Assembly (NCBI RefSeq): GCF_021390535.1
Contig: NZ_JAJUXG010000008.1
Span: forward strand, 186,001-250,000
DNA length: 64,000 nt
DNA from: Dyadobacter sp. CY312
Lineage (GTDB): Bacteria > Bacteroidota > Bacteroidia > Cytophagales > Spirosomataceae
Direction of reading: 5' to 3'
The position numbers were made by a program, and so were the translations under genes. The notes under the pieces were generated by a model that searched no databases, was not told where the DNA came from, and saw only the letters and a program-made list of their open reading frames with translations. Of the stretch, positions 1-8,994 are shown one piece after another. Position 1 is the first letter of the stretch. The number at the start of each line of letters is the position of its first letter.

Positions 1-1
1 A

Positions 2-316
2 ACGCTGGAAATTTCAGCAATTATTATTGCCGGAGCGGCAGGTTTGCTCATAGGGAATAGTCTGCTTTTTCCGGGTACATTTTCTCGTCTGGAGTCATTT
101 AAAGCAGGAGCAAAAAAAGGATTGAAACTTGCAGTTGGGCTTGTGCCTGTTTTTGTTACAGCTGGTTTTTTGGAAAGCTTTGTAACCCGGCTCACTTTGC
201 CAGTCTGGGCGAGCTGCTCCATCATAGGCATATCTGCGATTTTCATCATTTGGTATTTCGTCATTTACCCGCAAAGGCTTTATGGCGACCAAAACGATTC
301 TGAAGAGAATATCTAA
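2..316 (+). CDS. SpoIIM-family membrane protein, C-terminal part
   Basis: The frame is open from base 2, so the start lies before the window; 104 C-terminal residues are visible. They begin with a TLEISAI stretch followed by a glycine- and alanine-rich membrane helix, then two more hydrophobic helices and a short charged tail. This matches the C-terminal half of the stage II sporulation protein M family (PF01944), which outside spore formers is a membrane protein encoded beside moxR/DUF58 genes. The five + strand genes that follow are the usual partners in that cluster, which supports the assignment. The molecular role in non-sporulating bacteria is not established; an inner-membrane role in stress or envelope maintenance is inferred from context only. 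Confidence 0.75.
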   Translation, partial: TLEISAIIIAGAAGLLIGNSLLFPGTFSRLESFKAGAKKGLKLAVGLVPVFVTAGFLESFVTRLTLPVWASCSIIGISAIFIIWYFVIYPQRLYGDQNDSEENI

Positions 317-357
317 ATATTTGTAAACGAATTGATTACATCATTTACCACATCCAC

Positions 358-1236
358 ATGACAACTGATCAACCTATTGTACTGCTGCAACAAAGGGATT
401 TTGGACAAAAGATCAATGCATCTTTCGATTTTGCGATTAAGAACCTCGGGCCATTGGCCAAAAGTATCATGTTCATCGCAGGTCCTCCCGCACTTTTGTC
501 AGGTATTGCGCAGGGAATGTATCAGTCCCGATTACTGACAGCCGGAATTCAGAAAAATTCAATGGAATCGCTGTATCAGTATCTGACGCTGGAATATTTT
601 TTAGTGGTATTGTTAAGTTCGGTAACCTACTTTCTCTGCTATGCGGCGGTAAGTTCTTTCATGGTTTTGTACGAAGAAAAAGGGTTAGGATCAAAAATTA
701 CTCCCGGTGATGTTTGGCAAAAAATTGTTGAGAATCTTTCAGTGTCAATCACCTCTTCGATACTGGCTCTGTTTGCAATTCTGATCGGTTTGGTATTTTT
801 TATTATACCGGGAATCTACCTGGCAGTTTGTTTTCAGCTTTATCTGATGGTTGTTATTCGTGAAAAATCGTCAGCCACAGATTCACTGAGTCGTAGCCGT
901 AAACTCGTGGATGGAAAGTGGTGGTCTACATTTGGGCTGGTGATGATCATGTCCATTATTGCAGGTATCATCTCCATTGTGTTTCAATTTCCCGTACTGC
1001 TTGCAACCATCCTGACTACTCTTGGATTAGGAAACGGTATTGCCGGTTCTCCCGTTGTGTTGATCATCGCCAGCATCATTTCAATTGTGGGGGCCAATTT
1101 TGTAAATGGGCTGGTATGGATCGCCGTTGGTTTTCAATACTATAATCTGGTTGAAAGACGTGATGGATCGGGGCTGAGATCAGAAATCGAATCGCTAGGT
1201 AGTGGTGAAGTTCAGAGACCAGGCGAAGAATTCTAA
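358..1236 (+). CDS. multipass inner-membrane protein of the moxR/DUF58 cluster
   Basis: A 292-residue protein with about five or six hydrophobic segments (roughly residues 38-58, 80-105, 124-160, 190-215 and 235-265), separated by short charged loops, with a polar tail. No catalytic motif is visible. It lies 41 bases after the SpoIIM-like gene and 14 bases before the DUF4129 gene, so it is almost certainly co-transcribed. Bacteroidota moxR clusters often carry a membrane protein of this size at this position, resembling the membrane domain family of glycerophosphodiester phosphodiesterases, but I cannot assign a named family with confidence. Function unknown; probably a membrane partner of the MoxR/DUF58 system. 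Confidence 0.7.
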   Translation: MTTDQPIVLLQQRDFGQKINASFDFAIKNLGPLAKSIMFIAGPPALLSGIAQGMYQSRLLTAGIQKNSMESLYQYLTLEYFLVVLLSSVTYFLCYAAVSSFMVLYEEKGLGSKITPGDVWQKIVENLSVSITSSILALFAILIGLVFFIIPGIYLAVCFQLYLMVVIREKSSATDSLSRSRKLVDGKWWSTFGLVMIMSIIAGIISIVFQFPVLLATILTTLGLGNGIAGSPVVLIIASIISIVGANFVNGLVWIAVGFQYYNLVERRDGSGLRSEIESLGSGEVQRPGEEF

Positions 1237-1250
1237 AAATTGAGAAAGTG

Positions 1251-2012
1251 ATGACGGTGGATTTCGGTCGAATTTCCATATTGAAATGGTTTCACTCCAA
1301 CAGAAGTTTACAGCTACTGTTGGCATTTCTGGTATTTGGCACCCATTCCCCTATTTTTGCTCAAAAGGATTCTCTGAAAACCTATAAGGAGGATCAGAGC
1401 AGGATTGTGCCGACATATCCCGCGCCCGCAAGTCTGGAAAAATACAGGAACGATCGAGCCTACAATTATGAGGATATCTCTGCGCCAGCAACAAATCCGC
1501 TTCAAAAATGGATTGACTGGCTGATGCGGAAAATTAATGCCTTTTTTACTTCGAAGTCTTACGATAACTTTTGGCAGTATATCATCATGGCTGCAACGGC
1601 CTCTCTGGTTCTTTACCTGCTGTACAAAGCCAAAGTGCTGGATTATGTTTTCCCTTCAAAAAACGCGGGTGAATCGACGGAGTATATAGTTGGCCAGGAA
1701 AATATTCACGAGATTAACTTCGAAGAGGCAATTGGCAATGCACTGGGGCAAGGTGACTTTCGGCTTGCCATACGGCTTCAATATTTGAAAATACTCAAAC
1801 TGTTAACTGTAAAAGAGCTCATTCACTGGAAGCCCAACCTGACCAACCAGAGCTATGTGCAGGAGCTCGAAAAAACACTGCACCACCATGATTTTACAGA
1901 AATTACAAGATATTTTGAGTTTGCCTGGTATGGCGATTTTGACGTTAGCGAGGCAGGTTTTAAAGAAATGAAGGAGTTTTCAGATTCGTTTGTGAGCAAG
2001 GTAGGAGCCTGA
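1251..2012 (+). CDS. DUF4129 domain protein
   Basis: A 253-residue protein starting at ATG 1251; an in-frame GTG lies immediately before it at 1248. Residues around 20-40 form a signal-like hydrophobic segment ending in a PIFAQ-type cleavage site, and a second membrane helix lies near residues 105-130. The C-terminal 90 residues carry the DUF4129 pattern: AIRLQYLKIL, a tryptophan-containing WKPNLTNQSY block and a YFEFAWYG(D/N)F motif. DUF4129 proteins are found next to MoxR ATPases and DUF58 proteins and in some cases are fused to transglutaminases. Here the gene is the third of a six-gene unit, followed 38 bases later by DUF4350. Exact activity is unknown. Confidence 0.85.
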   Translation: MTVDFGRISILKWFHSNRSLQLLLAFLVFGTHSPIFAQKDSLKTYKEDQSRIVPTYPAPASLEKYRNDRAYNYEDISAPATNPLQKWIDWLMRKINAFFTSKSYDNFWQYIIMAATASLVLYLLYKAKVLDYVFPSKNAGESTEYIVGQENIHEINFEEAIGNALGQGDFRLAIRLQYLKILKLLTVKELIHWKPNLTNQSYVQELEKTLHHHDFTEITRYFEFAWYGDFDVSEAGFKEMKEFSDSFVSKVGA

Positions 2013-2050
2013 TTACGCAGGATGTTTTAGATTGAATTTGTGTAGATAAT

Positions 2051-3238
2051 ATGTTTTTTAATCTCAACCGGTATTGGCTTTTTTTGTTTCTGATAGTCCT
2101 GAGTTACGGGCTGTTTGAATACTACCGTCCCAAACCGGTCGACTGGCGGGATTCCTATTCCAATAAGGATAAAATTCCTTACGGAGCTGAGGTGATATAC
2201 GACTTGCTACCTGAACTCGTAGGCGGGCAAAAAATAGAAAGCCTGAGAATACCGCCTTACAACCATCTTGAAAAAAATAAAAGCACGGAGAAAAGCAGTT
2301 ACGTTTTTATCAAACCAGAATTTAAAATTGATAAAAACGACCAAAATGCATTGCTGAAATATGTTGAGAAAGGGAATGTGGTGTTCATCTCTGCTTATGA
2401 TTTTCCATCCGATTTTCTGGATACGTTGGGGATAAAAGCTCCCCGACACAAGCCTTCGTTGAAGGATACAGCCAAATATGTGCATTTTGTAAATCCTTTA
2501 TTGAGGGATAAAAGAGGTTTCATTTTCTCAAAAGATGACGGCAGTAATTATCTCGAAATGGCCAAATCGGCCAACGCTACTGTTCTTGCGGTAAATGAGG
2601 ATAAAGAACCCGTTTTTATCAGGTTGGATAGGGGTAAAGGACAATTCTATATTCACAATCTGGCGTTGGCATTCACCAATTATTACGTACTCAATCCCAA
2701 GACGAACAAACATGCTTTCCAGGCACTTTCCTATTTGCCAAAACAACCGGTTTATTGGGATGAATACCAAAAACAGGGACGTTTTGGCGAAAATGAACAT
2801 TCTGTGTTCAGATACATTGTAACTACGCCCGGGCTCAAAACAGCCTATGTTCTCGCATTGGTCGGTTTGGTGCTGTACGCGGTATTTTCCGGGAAGCGCC
2901 GTCAAAGAGTAATTCCGATCGTGAATGCTCCGAAAAATGTTTCGCTTGAATTTGTCAAAACCATTGGTAACATGTATTACCGAAAAGGTGATCATGCCAA
3001 CATGGCGGGAAAACTGGCTCAGCATTTCTGGATATATATCCGTGAAAGATTTGGTATCAATTCGGCGAGATTTGAGGAAAATGAATTGATAGAAACAATT
3101 TCCGGGAAAAGTGGATTGTCTCAGTCCGAAACCGAGGCATTGGTTGGAGAGCTTAATGACGAGAATAGCAAATGGACAGGGAAAAGACTGGTGGAATTAA
3201 ATCAATCTCTCGAAGATTTTTACGAACGAACAAGGTAA
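2051..3238 (+). CDS. DUF4350 domain protein
   Basis: A 395-residue protein with an N-terminal membrane helix (about residues 6-22), then a YRPKPVDWRDSYS segment and YGAEVIYDLLPEL, the opening of the DUF4350 fold, which resembles a glutamine-amidotransferase-like Rossmann domain without obvious catalytic residues. A second membrane helix lies near residues 262-282, followed by a basic KRRQR cluster and a helical cytoplasmic tail. The gene sits between DUF4129 and moxR in the classic order, consistent with a membrane-anchored partner of the MoxR ATPase. The 143-base gap to moxR contains a stable hairpin, unlike the tight spacing elsewhere in the cluster. Confidence 0.85.
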   Translation: MFFNLNRYWLFLFLIVLSYGLFEYYRPKPVDWRDSYSNKDKIPYGAEVIYDLLPELVGGQKIESLRIPPYNHLEKNKSTEKSSYVFIKPEFKIDKNDQNALLKYVEKGNVVFISAYDFPSDFLDTLGIKAPRHKPSLKDTAKYVHFVNPLLRDKRGFIFSKDDGSNYLEMAKSANATVLAVNEDKEPVFIRLDRGKGQFYIHNLALAFTNYYVLNPKTNKHAFQALSYLPKQPVYWDEYQKQGRFGENEHSVFRYIVTTPGLKTAYVLALVGLVLYAVFSGKRRQRVIPIVNAPKNVSLEFVKTIGNMYYRKGDHANMAGKLAQHFWIYIRERFGINSARFEENELIETISGKSGLSQSETEALVGELNDENSKWTGKRLVELNQSLEDFYERTR

Positions 3239-3239
3239 T

Positions 3240-3270
3240 CCCGGTCTGAACGCTATTTAGCGGTCTGAAC
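3240..3270 (+). repeat. short direct repeat of CGGTCTGAACG
   Basis: The word CGGTCTGAACG occurs twice, 20 bases apart, directly after the DUF4350 stop codon. It is short and could be a small duplication; no function is assigned. Confidence 0.5.
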
Positions 3271-3301
3271 GGAAGAAGACAATAGCTTGCCCAAAGGGCA
3301 T

Positions 3302-3348
3302 TCATCCTTCACCATCGGGTTATTTACCCGATGAAAAATGACGGATGA
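3302..3348 (+). other. nested intergenic hairpin within the moxR operon
   Basis: CATCGGGT (3313-3320) and ACCCGATG (3326-3333) form an 8-bp perfect stem with a 5-base loop. An outer pairing of TCATCC (3302-3307) with GGATGA (3343-3348) can extend it. There is no T-tract, so it is not a typical terminator. It could stabilise or process the transcript between DUF4350 and moxR. Confidence 0.5.
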
Positions 3349-3381
3349 TATGAGACAGACGATTTACAGACATCACAGCAT

Positions 3382-4353
3382 ATGGAATTCACAAACAGGA
3401 TAGAACTTGCAGAGCTGGAAGCAGCCGTAAAGAAAATTAAAGCCGAAATCGGGCAGATCGTAATTGGCCAGCAGGCTACGATAGAATACATGTTGGCAGC
3501 TTTGCTCGCTGATGGTCATATTTTGCTGGAAGGTGTACCCGGCGTAGCCAAAACTCTGATGGCGAAGGTGATCGCAAAAACGATAGATGTTGATTTTGGC
3601 AGGATACAATTTACGCCGGATTTGATGCCTTCGGATGTATTGGGAACGTCGCTTTACAATTCAAAAAATACCGAATTTGAGTTTAAAAAAGGACCAGTAT
3701 TTGCTAACATCCTTTTGGTAGATGAAGTGAACCGGGCTCCTGCCAAAACGCAATCTGCTCTGTTTGAAGTGATGGAAGAACGGCAGGTAACGGTGGATGG
3801 GGTTACATATCCAATGGCTGAACCTTTCCTGATATTGGCAACGCAAAATCCGGTGGAGCACGAAGGGACATACCGTTTGCCTGAGGCGCAGCTGGACCGA
3901 TTCCTTTTTAAACTCAATATTGGATATCCATCAGCAACAGAGGAAACCGAAATCCTGAAAGGTCACAATGAACGCAGAAGATTGGGTGACGCGGTTAATG
4001 CTGTGGTTGCGGTTATTTCTTCGGAGCAATTGTCGGCATTGAGAAATATTATTCTGCAAGTGCATGTAGAAGAAAAATTGCTGGAATACATCGTCAAAAT
4101 CGTTGGAGCAACCCGGTCTCATCCCTCCTTATTTCTGGGAGCATCACCCCGTGCTTCGGTGGCTTTGCTCAATAGTTGTAAAGCGCTTGCAGCCTTGCGG
4201 GGGAGGGATTTTATCACGCCTGACGATGTACAGGAACTTGCATATCCCGTGTTACGCCATCGCATTATTCTCACTCCTGAGCGGGAAATGGAGGGTGCAA
4301 CTCCCGATGATATGATCCGCCTGATCCTCGAAAAAGCTGAGGTGCCCAGGTAA
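3382..4353 (+). CDS. MoxR-family AAA+ ATPase
   Basis: A 323-residue AAA+ protein with Walker A GVPGVAKT at residues 51-58, Walker B LLVDEVNR at about 111-118, sensor-1 ATQNPVEHEGTY near 153-164 and an LDRFLFK arginine-finger region near 171-177. The C-terminal lid carries the family's GASPRASVAL and LRHRI blocks. MoxR ATPases are chaperone-like and are thought to help mature or insert client proteins, often with von Willebrand-type partners. The DUF58 protein downstream supplies such a domain here. Length and motif set are complete, and it lies in the same + strand unit as SpoIIM, DUF4129 and DUF4350. Confidence 0.95.
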   Translation: MEFTNRIELAELEAAVKKIKAEIGQIVIGQQATIEYMLAALLADGHILLEGVPGVAKTLMAKVIAKTIDVDFGRIQFTPDLMPSDVLGTSLYNSKNTEFEFKKGPVFANILLVDEVNRAPAKTQSALFEVMEERQVTVDGVTYPMAEPFLILATQNPVEHEGTYRLPEAQLDRFLFKLNIGYPSATEETEILKGHNERRRLGDAVNAVVAVISSEQLSALRNIILQVHVEEKLLEYIVKIVGATRSHPSLFLGASPRASVALLNSCKALAALRGRDFITPDDVQELAYPVLRHRIILTPEREMEGATPDDMIRLILEKAEVPR

Positions 4354-4403
4354 GTTTTAGATATAACGTCAATGGTTTACAATAGCTTACCGCTATTCTC
4401 AAA

Positions 4404-5744
4404 ATGATTCTGATCCGGTTTTTAAAATCACTGTATTTCACCAAAACGTTTTGGGTAGTCTGGACTGCCCTGATCGCCGGTTTTGTAATTGCCTACATTT
4501 TTCCATGGCTGTTACCGGTGTTCAATGTGCTTTTGGCGATCGTGATTTTGTTGGTAGCTGCGGATGTTTTTGTTCTGTATAAAACCAAAACAGGACTTTT
4601 TGCAAGAAGAAACGTTGCCGACCGGCTTTCTAACGGAGACGAAAATCCGGTGACGATTTATCTTGAAAACCGTTATTCTTTTCAGGTTCATGTTGAGGCC
4701 ATCGATGAAGTGCCGCACCAGTTTCAAAGACGTGATATTGTGTTTGAAGCAAAATTGCCTGCATTTTCAGAGAAGCAGATTCATTATACACTTCGTCCGG
4801 TGAAACGTGGGGAATATGAATTCGGGCATATCAATGTTTTCGCATTAACACCTCTGAAATTAATCAAACGAAGATTCCAGTTTGAAGACAGCAAAACAAC
4901 ATCAGTTTATCCTTCCTATCTTCAAATGCGACAATATGCTCTGCTTGCAGTGGCCAATCGCCTGAGTGAGGCCGGTGTGAAGCGGATCAGAAAAGTAGGA
5001 CATTCGATGGAGTTTGATCAGGTACGGAATTATGTTCCGGGCGACGACAGGCGGTCGGTTAACTGGAAAGCTACCGCAAGGCGGGGCGATGTGATGGTGA
5101 ATGCTTTTCAGGACGAAAAACAGCAAACCGTATTTTGCCTGATCGATAAAGGACGTGTGATGCAGTCGCCTTTTGAAGGGCTTACCTTGTTGGATTACGC
5201 CATCAACGCGACTTTGGTGTTGAGTAATATCGCTTTATTGAAAGAAGATAAGGCGGGCTTAATCACATTCTCGGATACATCCGGACAAGTTGTGCCCGCA
5301 GATAGAAGAACGGGGCATTTGCAAAAGATACTGGAAGTGTTGTACAGACAAAAAACGAGGTTTCTTGAAACGGATTATGAACGACTTTGTATTGTAGCAA
5401 GACAGCACATCCGTCAGCGGAGTTTGTTATTGCTCTTTACCAATTTTGAAACACTTGAAGCATTACAACGGCAACTTCCCTATTTGCGGAGGCTTGCAAA
5501 GGACCATCTGCTTGTGGTAATTATCTTTGAAAATACGGAGACAAAACAGTTACTCAATCACCCGGCGACAGATCTCGAACAGGTTTATCTGAAAACAATC
5601 GCGCAACGGTTTTTCTATGAAAAAAAGAGAATAGCCGCTGAACTTACCCGCTACGGGATCCAGTCTATACTGACATCCCCGCAACAGCTTTCTGTCAATA
5701 CCATCAATAAATATCTTGAATTGAAAGACCGCGGAGCCTTGTAA
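4404..5744 (+). CDS. DUF58 domain protein, MoxR partner
   Basis: A 446-residue protein with two N-terminal membrane helices (about residues 16-34 and 36-58), a beta-rich segment, and the DUF58 signature near residues 200-220: SMEFDQVRNYVPGDD then R-S-V-N-W-K-A-T-A-R. After this comes a von Willebrand A-like region beginning VFCLIDKGR, where the usual MIDAS DxSxS is replaced by DKGR, so metal binding may be altered. DUF58 proteins almost always neighbour moxR, as here (50 bases downstream). The role is inferred as the membrane-anchored effector of the MoxR ATPase. Confidence 0.9.
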   Translation: MILIRFLKSLYFTKTFWVVWTALIAGFVIAYIFPWLLPVFNVLLAIVILLVAADVFVLYKTKTGLFARRNVADRLSNGDENPVTIYLENRYSFQVHVEAIDEVPHQFQRRDIVFEAKLPAFSEKQIHYTLRPVKRGEYEFGHINVFALTPLKLIKRRFQFEDSKTTSVYPSYLQMRQYALLAVANRLSEAGVKRIRKVGHSMEFDQVRNYVPGDDRRSVNWKATARRGDVMVNAFQDEKQQTVFCLIDKGRVMQSPFEGLTLLDYAINATLVLSNIALLKEDKAGLITFSDTSGQVVPADRRTGHLQKILEVLYRQKTRFLETDYERLCIVARQHIRQRSLLLLFTNFETLEALQRQLPYLRRLAKDHLLVVIIFENTETKQLLNHPATDLEQVYLKTIAQRFFYEKKRIAAELTRYGIQSILTSPQQLSVNTINKYLELKDRGAL

Positions 5745-5841
5745 CCTGCGGCAGGCAAACTTCGTATATGGTACTACAATTGGCCCGGTTATAAAAATTC
5801 CTTCTTTATCTTTACGACCTTATCCTATATCCAATGCTCAG

Positions 5842-7185
5842 ATGAAATTCTTTAAAATCCTCCTGAAACTAATCGGCGCCCTTTTCCTGATCCTGCTGCT
5901 TGCCATTGCCACCATGATCACCACGATGGACAAGACGCCATATCAGCAAATGTCATATTACAAGGAATGGAAGGGGTTAATTAGCAAGATAAAGAAGGAC
6001 ACAACATCATCATCAACATTCAGAGTAGGGTGGTCAAAGGTGAACATTACCCCAGCTGCGCCAACACCAATGGCGGGATATGGCAACCGTCGAGGAAGGG
6101 AATATACTTCCGTGCACGATTCCGTATATGTCCGGGCAATTGTAATTGACAATGGAATTAGTCAGGCAGCGATCGTGTCTGCGGATCTGCTGATTATTCC
6201 TCCGACTGTTACCCGAATATTACAGACCAAATTAACTGAAAAGGAGATACCATTTGAGAAGGTGTTTTTCGGAGCAACACATACGCACAATAGCGTAGGA
6301 GGTTGGGGGACGGGGATTTCCGGATTGTTTTTTTCGGGAAAACATGATCCAAAAGTAGCAGAGCGACTTGCCGATGCCATATTTCAGGCTATCGTGAAAG
6401 CCAAATCGCAGATGGAACCTGCCCGGTTAACTTACATGGAATCCAAAGATACGCTAGACATCAGAAATCGTTTGGTCGGTGATGAAGGCGGTGTGGATCC
6501 CGAAGTACGATCGATTGGATTTGTAACGGAAAGCGGAAAAAAAGCGGTGTTGAGTTCCTATGGCGCACATTCCACCATCATGCAATCCAAAAACATGGCA
6601 TTGTCGCGCGATTACCCCGGTGTGCTTGTGGATTCATTGGAAAACGGACGATACAATTTTGCAATGTACATGGCAGGAGCGGTAGGCAGTATGGGCCCGA
6701 TAGAAAAGGGAACAGACGATTTTGACGAAATGAAAAATCAGGCATTTGGGGTGCAACAGGCACTTCTGGCTTCTGATACAGTTCCTCAAAATGACAAAGC
6801 CATATTGCAGGCTATCACAATTCCATTGCCTTTAAGAGAGCCCTCACCACGGCTTACCATGGATATTGTACTGCGTCCCTGGGCCTTTAAAAAGGCTTTT
6901 GGCGAATATCCTGTATTTGTAAAAGCGCTTCGCATTGGTAACATTCTTATGGTGGGAATGCCCTGTGATTTTTCTGGCGAACTGGTAGGCGGGCTTGATG
7001 CCTATGCAAAAACAAAAGGACTTGACCTGATGGTAACCAGTTTCAATGGCGCGTATATTGGCTACATTACCCACGATAAGTATTTTGACCGTGATCTTTA
7101 CGAAACCAAAACCATGAGCTGGTATGGCCCTTACAACGGTACATATTTGCAGGAAGTAACCCGTGATATTATTGATCGCATGTAG
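5842..7185 (+). CDS. neutral/alkaline ceramidase-like hydrolase
   Basis: A 447-residue protein with an N-terminal membrane anchor (about residues 9-29). It has the start of the neutral ceramidase N-terminal domain (PF04734): VGWSKVNITP at 62-71, MAGYGNR at 77-83, and GATHTHN at 144-150, whose histidines match the zinc-binding region of ceramidases. A later YGAHSTIM stretch is another expected zinc-site region. It is much shorter than classical ceramidases (about 650-700 residues) and lacks their C-terminal Ig-like domain, as is common for Bacteroidota members. The substrate is therefore uncertain; an amide hydrolase acting on sphingolipid-like molecules is plausible, as many Bacteroidota make sphingolipids. 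Confidence 0.75.
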   Translation: MKFFKILLKLIGALFLILLLAIATMITTMDKTPYQQMSYYKEWKGLISKIKKDTTSSSTFRVGWSKVNITPAAPTPMAGYGNRRGREYTSVHDSVYVRAIVIDNGISQAAIVSADLLIIPPTVTRILQTKLTEKEIPFEKVFFGATHTHNSVGGWGTGISGLFFSGKHDPKVAERLADAIFQAIVKAKSQMEPARLTYMESKDTLDIRNRLVGDEGGVDPEVRSIGFVTESGKKAVLSSYGAHSTIMQSKNMALSRDYPGVLVDSLENGRYNFAMYMAGAVGSMGPIEKGTDDFDEMKNQAFGVQQALLASDTVPQNDKAILQAITIPLPLREPSPRLTMDIVLRPWAFKKAFGEYPVFVKALRIGNILMVGMPCDFSGELVGGLDAYAKTKGLDLMVTSFNGAYIGYITHDKYFDRDLYETKTMSWYGPYNGTYLQEVTRDIIDRM

Positions 7186-7250
7186 GTATTGGCGATCCGT
7201 AATTGTTCATATCAACTTCTTTTCTGTGAAGGGTAATTAAACTTACTGCT

Positions 7251-7282
7251 TTTGCCGCTTTGTGATCAAGTATCTTAATTTG
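7251..7282 (+). promoter_or_regulatory. predicted promoter for the oxidoreductase at 7303
   Basis: TTTG at 7251-7254 and TTAATTTG at 7275-7282 (one mismatch to TAnnTTTG) are separated by 20 bases, which fits the Bacteroidota sigma-ABfr pattern. The box lies 20 bases before the ATG. A TGATCAAG/TTGATCA inverted word overlaps the -7 box. Confidence 0.5.
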
Positions 7283-7302
7283 ATCACTTATCCTGAACCT
7301 GT

Positions 7303-8385
7303 ATGAAAACTGTCATTCTGCTGCTTTGTATTCTGATTACTTCTCAAATTTTTGCCCAAAAACCGGTGAGGCTTGCTATTGCAGGGTTAAGTCACGGGCA
7401 TGTGGGTTGGGCTTTTAATAGAAATGATAAAAAGGATACCCAACTGGTGGGGATTTACGAAACCAATCAGGAGTTGGTAGATCGGTTTGCTGAAAAATAC
7501 AAACTGGATAAAGGTCTGTTTTTTAATGACTTGAATAAAATGCTGGACCAGGCAAAACCAGATGCGGTTTCTGCTTTTGGGCCTATCAATGAGCATATTA
7601 CGGTCGTTCGGGCTTGTGCTCCTCGGAAAATACATGTGATGGTTGAAAAGCCTTTGGCAACAACATTGGCCGATGCCCGTGAAATCGAGAAACTGGCGAA
7701 ACAGAATTCGATTCAGGTGCTTACAAATTTTGAAACTTCCTGGTATGCCAGTAATCAGTATGTAAATGAACTGTTGCAGGATGGCAAACTGGGCGAGATC
7801 AGAAAAGTGATGGTGAATGATGGGCATCAGGGACCAAAGGAAATTGGTGTCGGGAAAGAGTTTCTGGATTTTTTGACCGACCCTGTTAAAAACGGGGCAG
7901 GTGCACTGAATGATTTTGGCTGTTACGGAGCAAACCTGATGACTTGGTTACTGAAAGGAGAAAAACCGCTTACGGTTACAGCTGTTACACACCAGAATAA
8001 ACCGGATATTTATAAAAAGGTAGACGACGAAGCCACAATTATTTTACAATATCCCAAAGCGCAATGTGTGATTCAGGCTTCATGGAACTGGACTTTTGCG
8101 AGGAAAGACATGGAGGTGTTTGGTACAAAGGGATACGCGGTGGCTGTGAATCCAGCCACAATCCGGCAACGGTTACAGGAGAAATCTCCGGAAGAAACAA
8201 TAAAAATTGACCCAAGACCTGCTCCATTTACGGATCCGTTTTCTGTACTTGCAGATGTGGTGACGGGTAAATTGAAACTGGACGAAAATGATTTGTACGG
8301 ATTGCCCATAAATGTGACCGTGGTAGAGATTCTGGAAGCAGCGAAACGATCAGCCCAAACCGGCAAAACGGTAAGTTTGAAATAA
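7303..8385 (+). CDS. secreted Gfo/Idh/MocA-family oxidoreductase
   Basis: A 360-residue protein starting with a signal peptide (hydrophobic core about residues 3-16, FAQ cleavage site near 19). The NAD(P)-binding domain begins VRLAIAGLSHGHVGW, where SHGH replaces the usual GxGxxG, a variant common in this subfamily. The VEKPLA motif near residues 111-116 contains the conserved E-K-P of the family. The C-terminal half carries the substrate-binding domain. An export signal on a nucleotide-dependent enzyme is frequent in Bacteroidota glycan-metabolism oxidoreductases. The substrate, probably a sugar or cyclitol, cannot be read from sequence. Confidence 0.85.
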   Translation: MKTVILLLCILITSQIFAQKPVRLAIAGLSHGHVGWAFNRNDKKDTQLVGIYETNQELVDRFAEKYKLDKGLFFNDLNKMLDQAKPDAVSAFGPINEHITVVRACAPRKIHVMVEKPLATTLADAREIEKLAKQNSIQVLTNFETSWYASNQYVNELLQDGKLGEIRKVMVNDGHQGPKEIGVGKEFLDFLTDPVKNGAGALNDFGCYGANLMTWLLKGEKPLTVTAVTHQNKPDIYKKVDDEATIILQYPKAQCVIQASWNWTFARKDMEVFGTKGYAVAVNPATIRQRLQEKSPEETIKIDPRPAPFTDPFSVLADVVTGKLKLDENDLYGLPINVTVVEILEAAKRSAQTGKTVSLK

Positions 8386-8421
8386 AGCGGAAATGTCCTC
8401 CGCTACTAAATAATAGATGAG

Positions 8422-8994
8422 ATGGAATTAGCTGCACGCTCGGTACGGTTTTCGGAAACAACATTAACGGAATTGATGATTCCTTCCTATGCCAATTTTG
8501 GAGGGAAAATACATGGAGGGATTCTGCTTTCCTTGATCGATAAAGTGGCTTACGCATGTGCCTCACGCCATGCATCTACCTATTGTGTGACCGTATCAGT
8601 CGACGCTGTTGATTTTCTAAAACCGGTGGAAGTAGGGGATCTTTTATCGTTAATGGCATCGGTGAATTATGTGGGCAGAACGTCGCTGGTAATCGGAATA
8701 AAGGTGATCGCCGAGAATGTGCGGGATGGCATTCAGCGGCATACCAATACATCTTATGTAACCATGGTAGCAAAAGGCGATGATGATAAACCGGCCTTGG
8801 TTCCACCGTTGCTGCTGGAAAATGAGGATGACGCCCGCCGTTTTCTGGAAGCCATGAAAAGGAAGGAATTGAAGGAGACTTATCGTGATGCATTTGACAA
8901 TGCAAAAAGTATTATGGATGTGGAGAAGAATATCAAAAAGCTATCCGAGCAAAGATGTGTAATCGGATGGGAAACCAACGATTTACCCAAATGA
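8422..8994 (+). CDS. hotdog-fold acyl-CoA thioesterase
   Basis: A 190-residue single-domain hotdog protein. The signature NFGGKIHGGILLSLID at residues 25-40 provides the conserved asparagine, HGG and aspartate of the YciA/BFIT-like acyl-CoA hydrolases, followed by a VTVSVDAVDFLKPVEVGD beta-strand block. It hydrolyses acyl-CoA to free fatty acid and CoA in the cytoplasm; chain-length preference is unknown. The C-terminal ~50 residues are charged and helical and may mediate oligomerisation. Its stop codon overlaps the start of the DUF2141 gene (ATGA at 8991-8994), so the two are translationally coupled. Confidence 0.88.
   Translation: MELAARSVRFSETTLTELMIPSYANFGGKIHGGILLSLIDKVAYACASRHASTYCVTVSVDAVDFLKPVEVGDLLSLMASVNYVGRTSLVIGIKVIAENVRDGIQRHTNTSYVTMVAKGDDDKPALVPPLLLENEDDARRFLEAMKRKELKETYRDAFDNAKSIMDVEKNIKKLSEQRCVIGWETNDLPK

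Noticed and set aside
2528..3025. 165-codon - strand open frame
   Set aside because: Antisense to the DUF4350 gene, without any family pattern.
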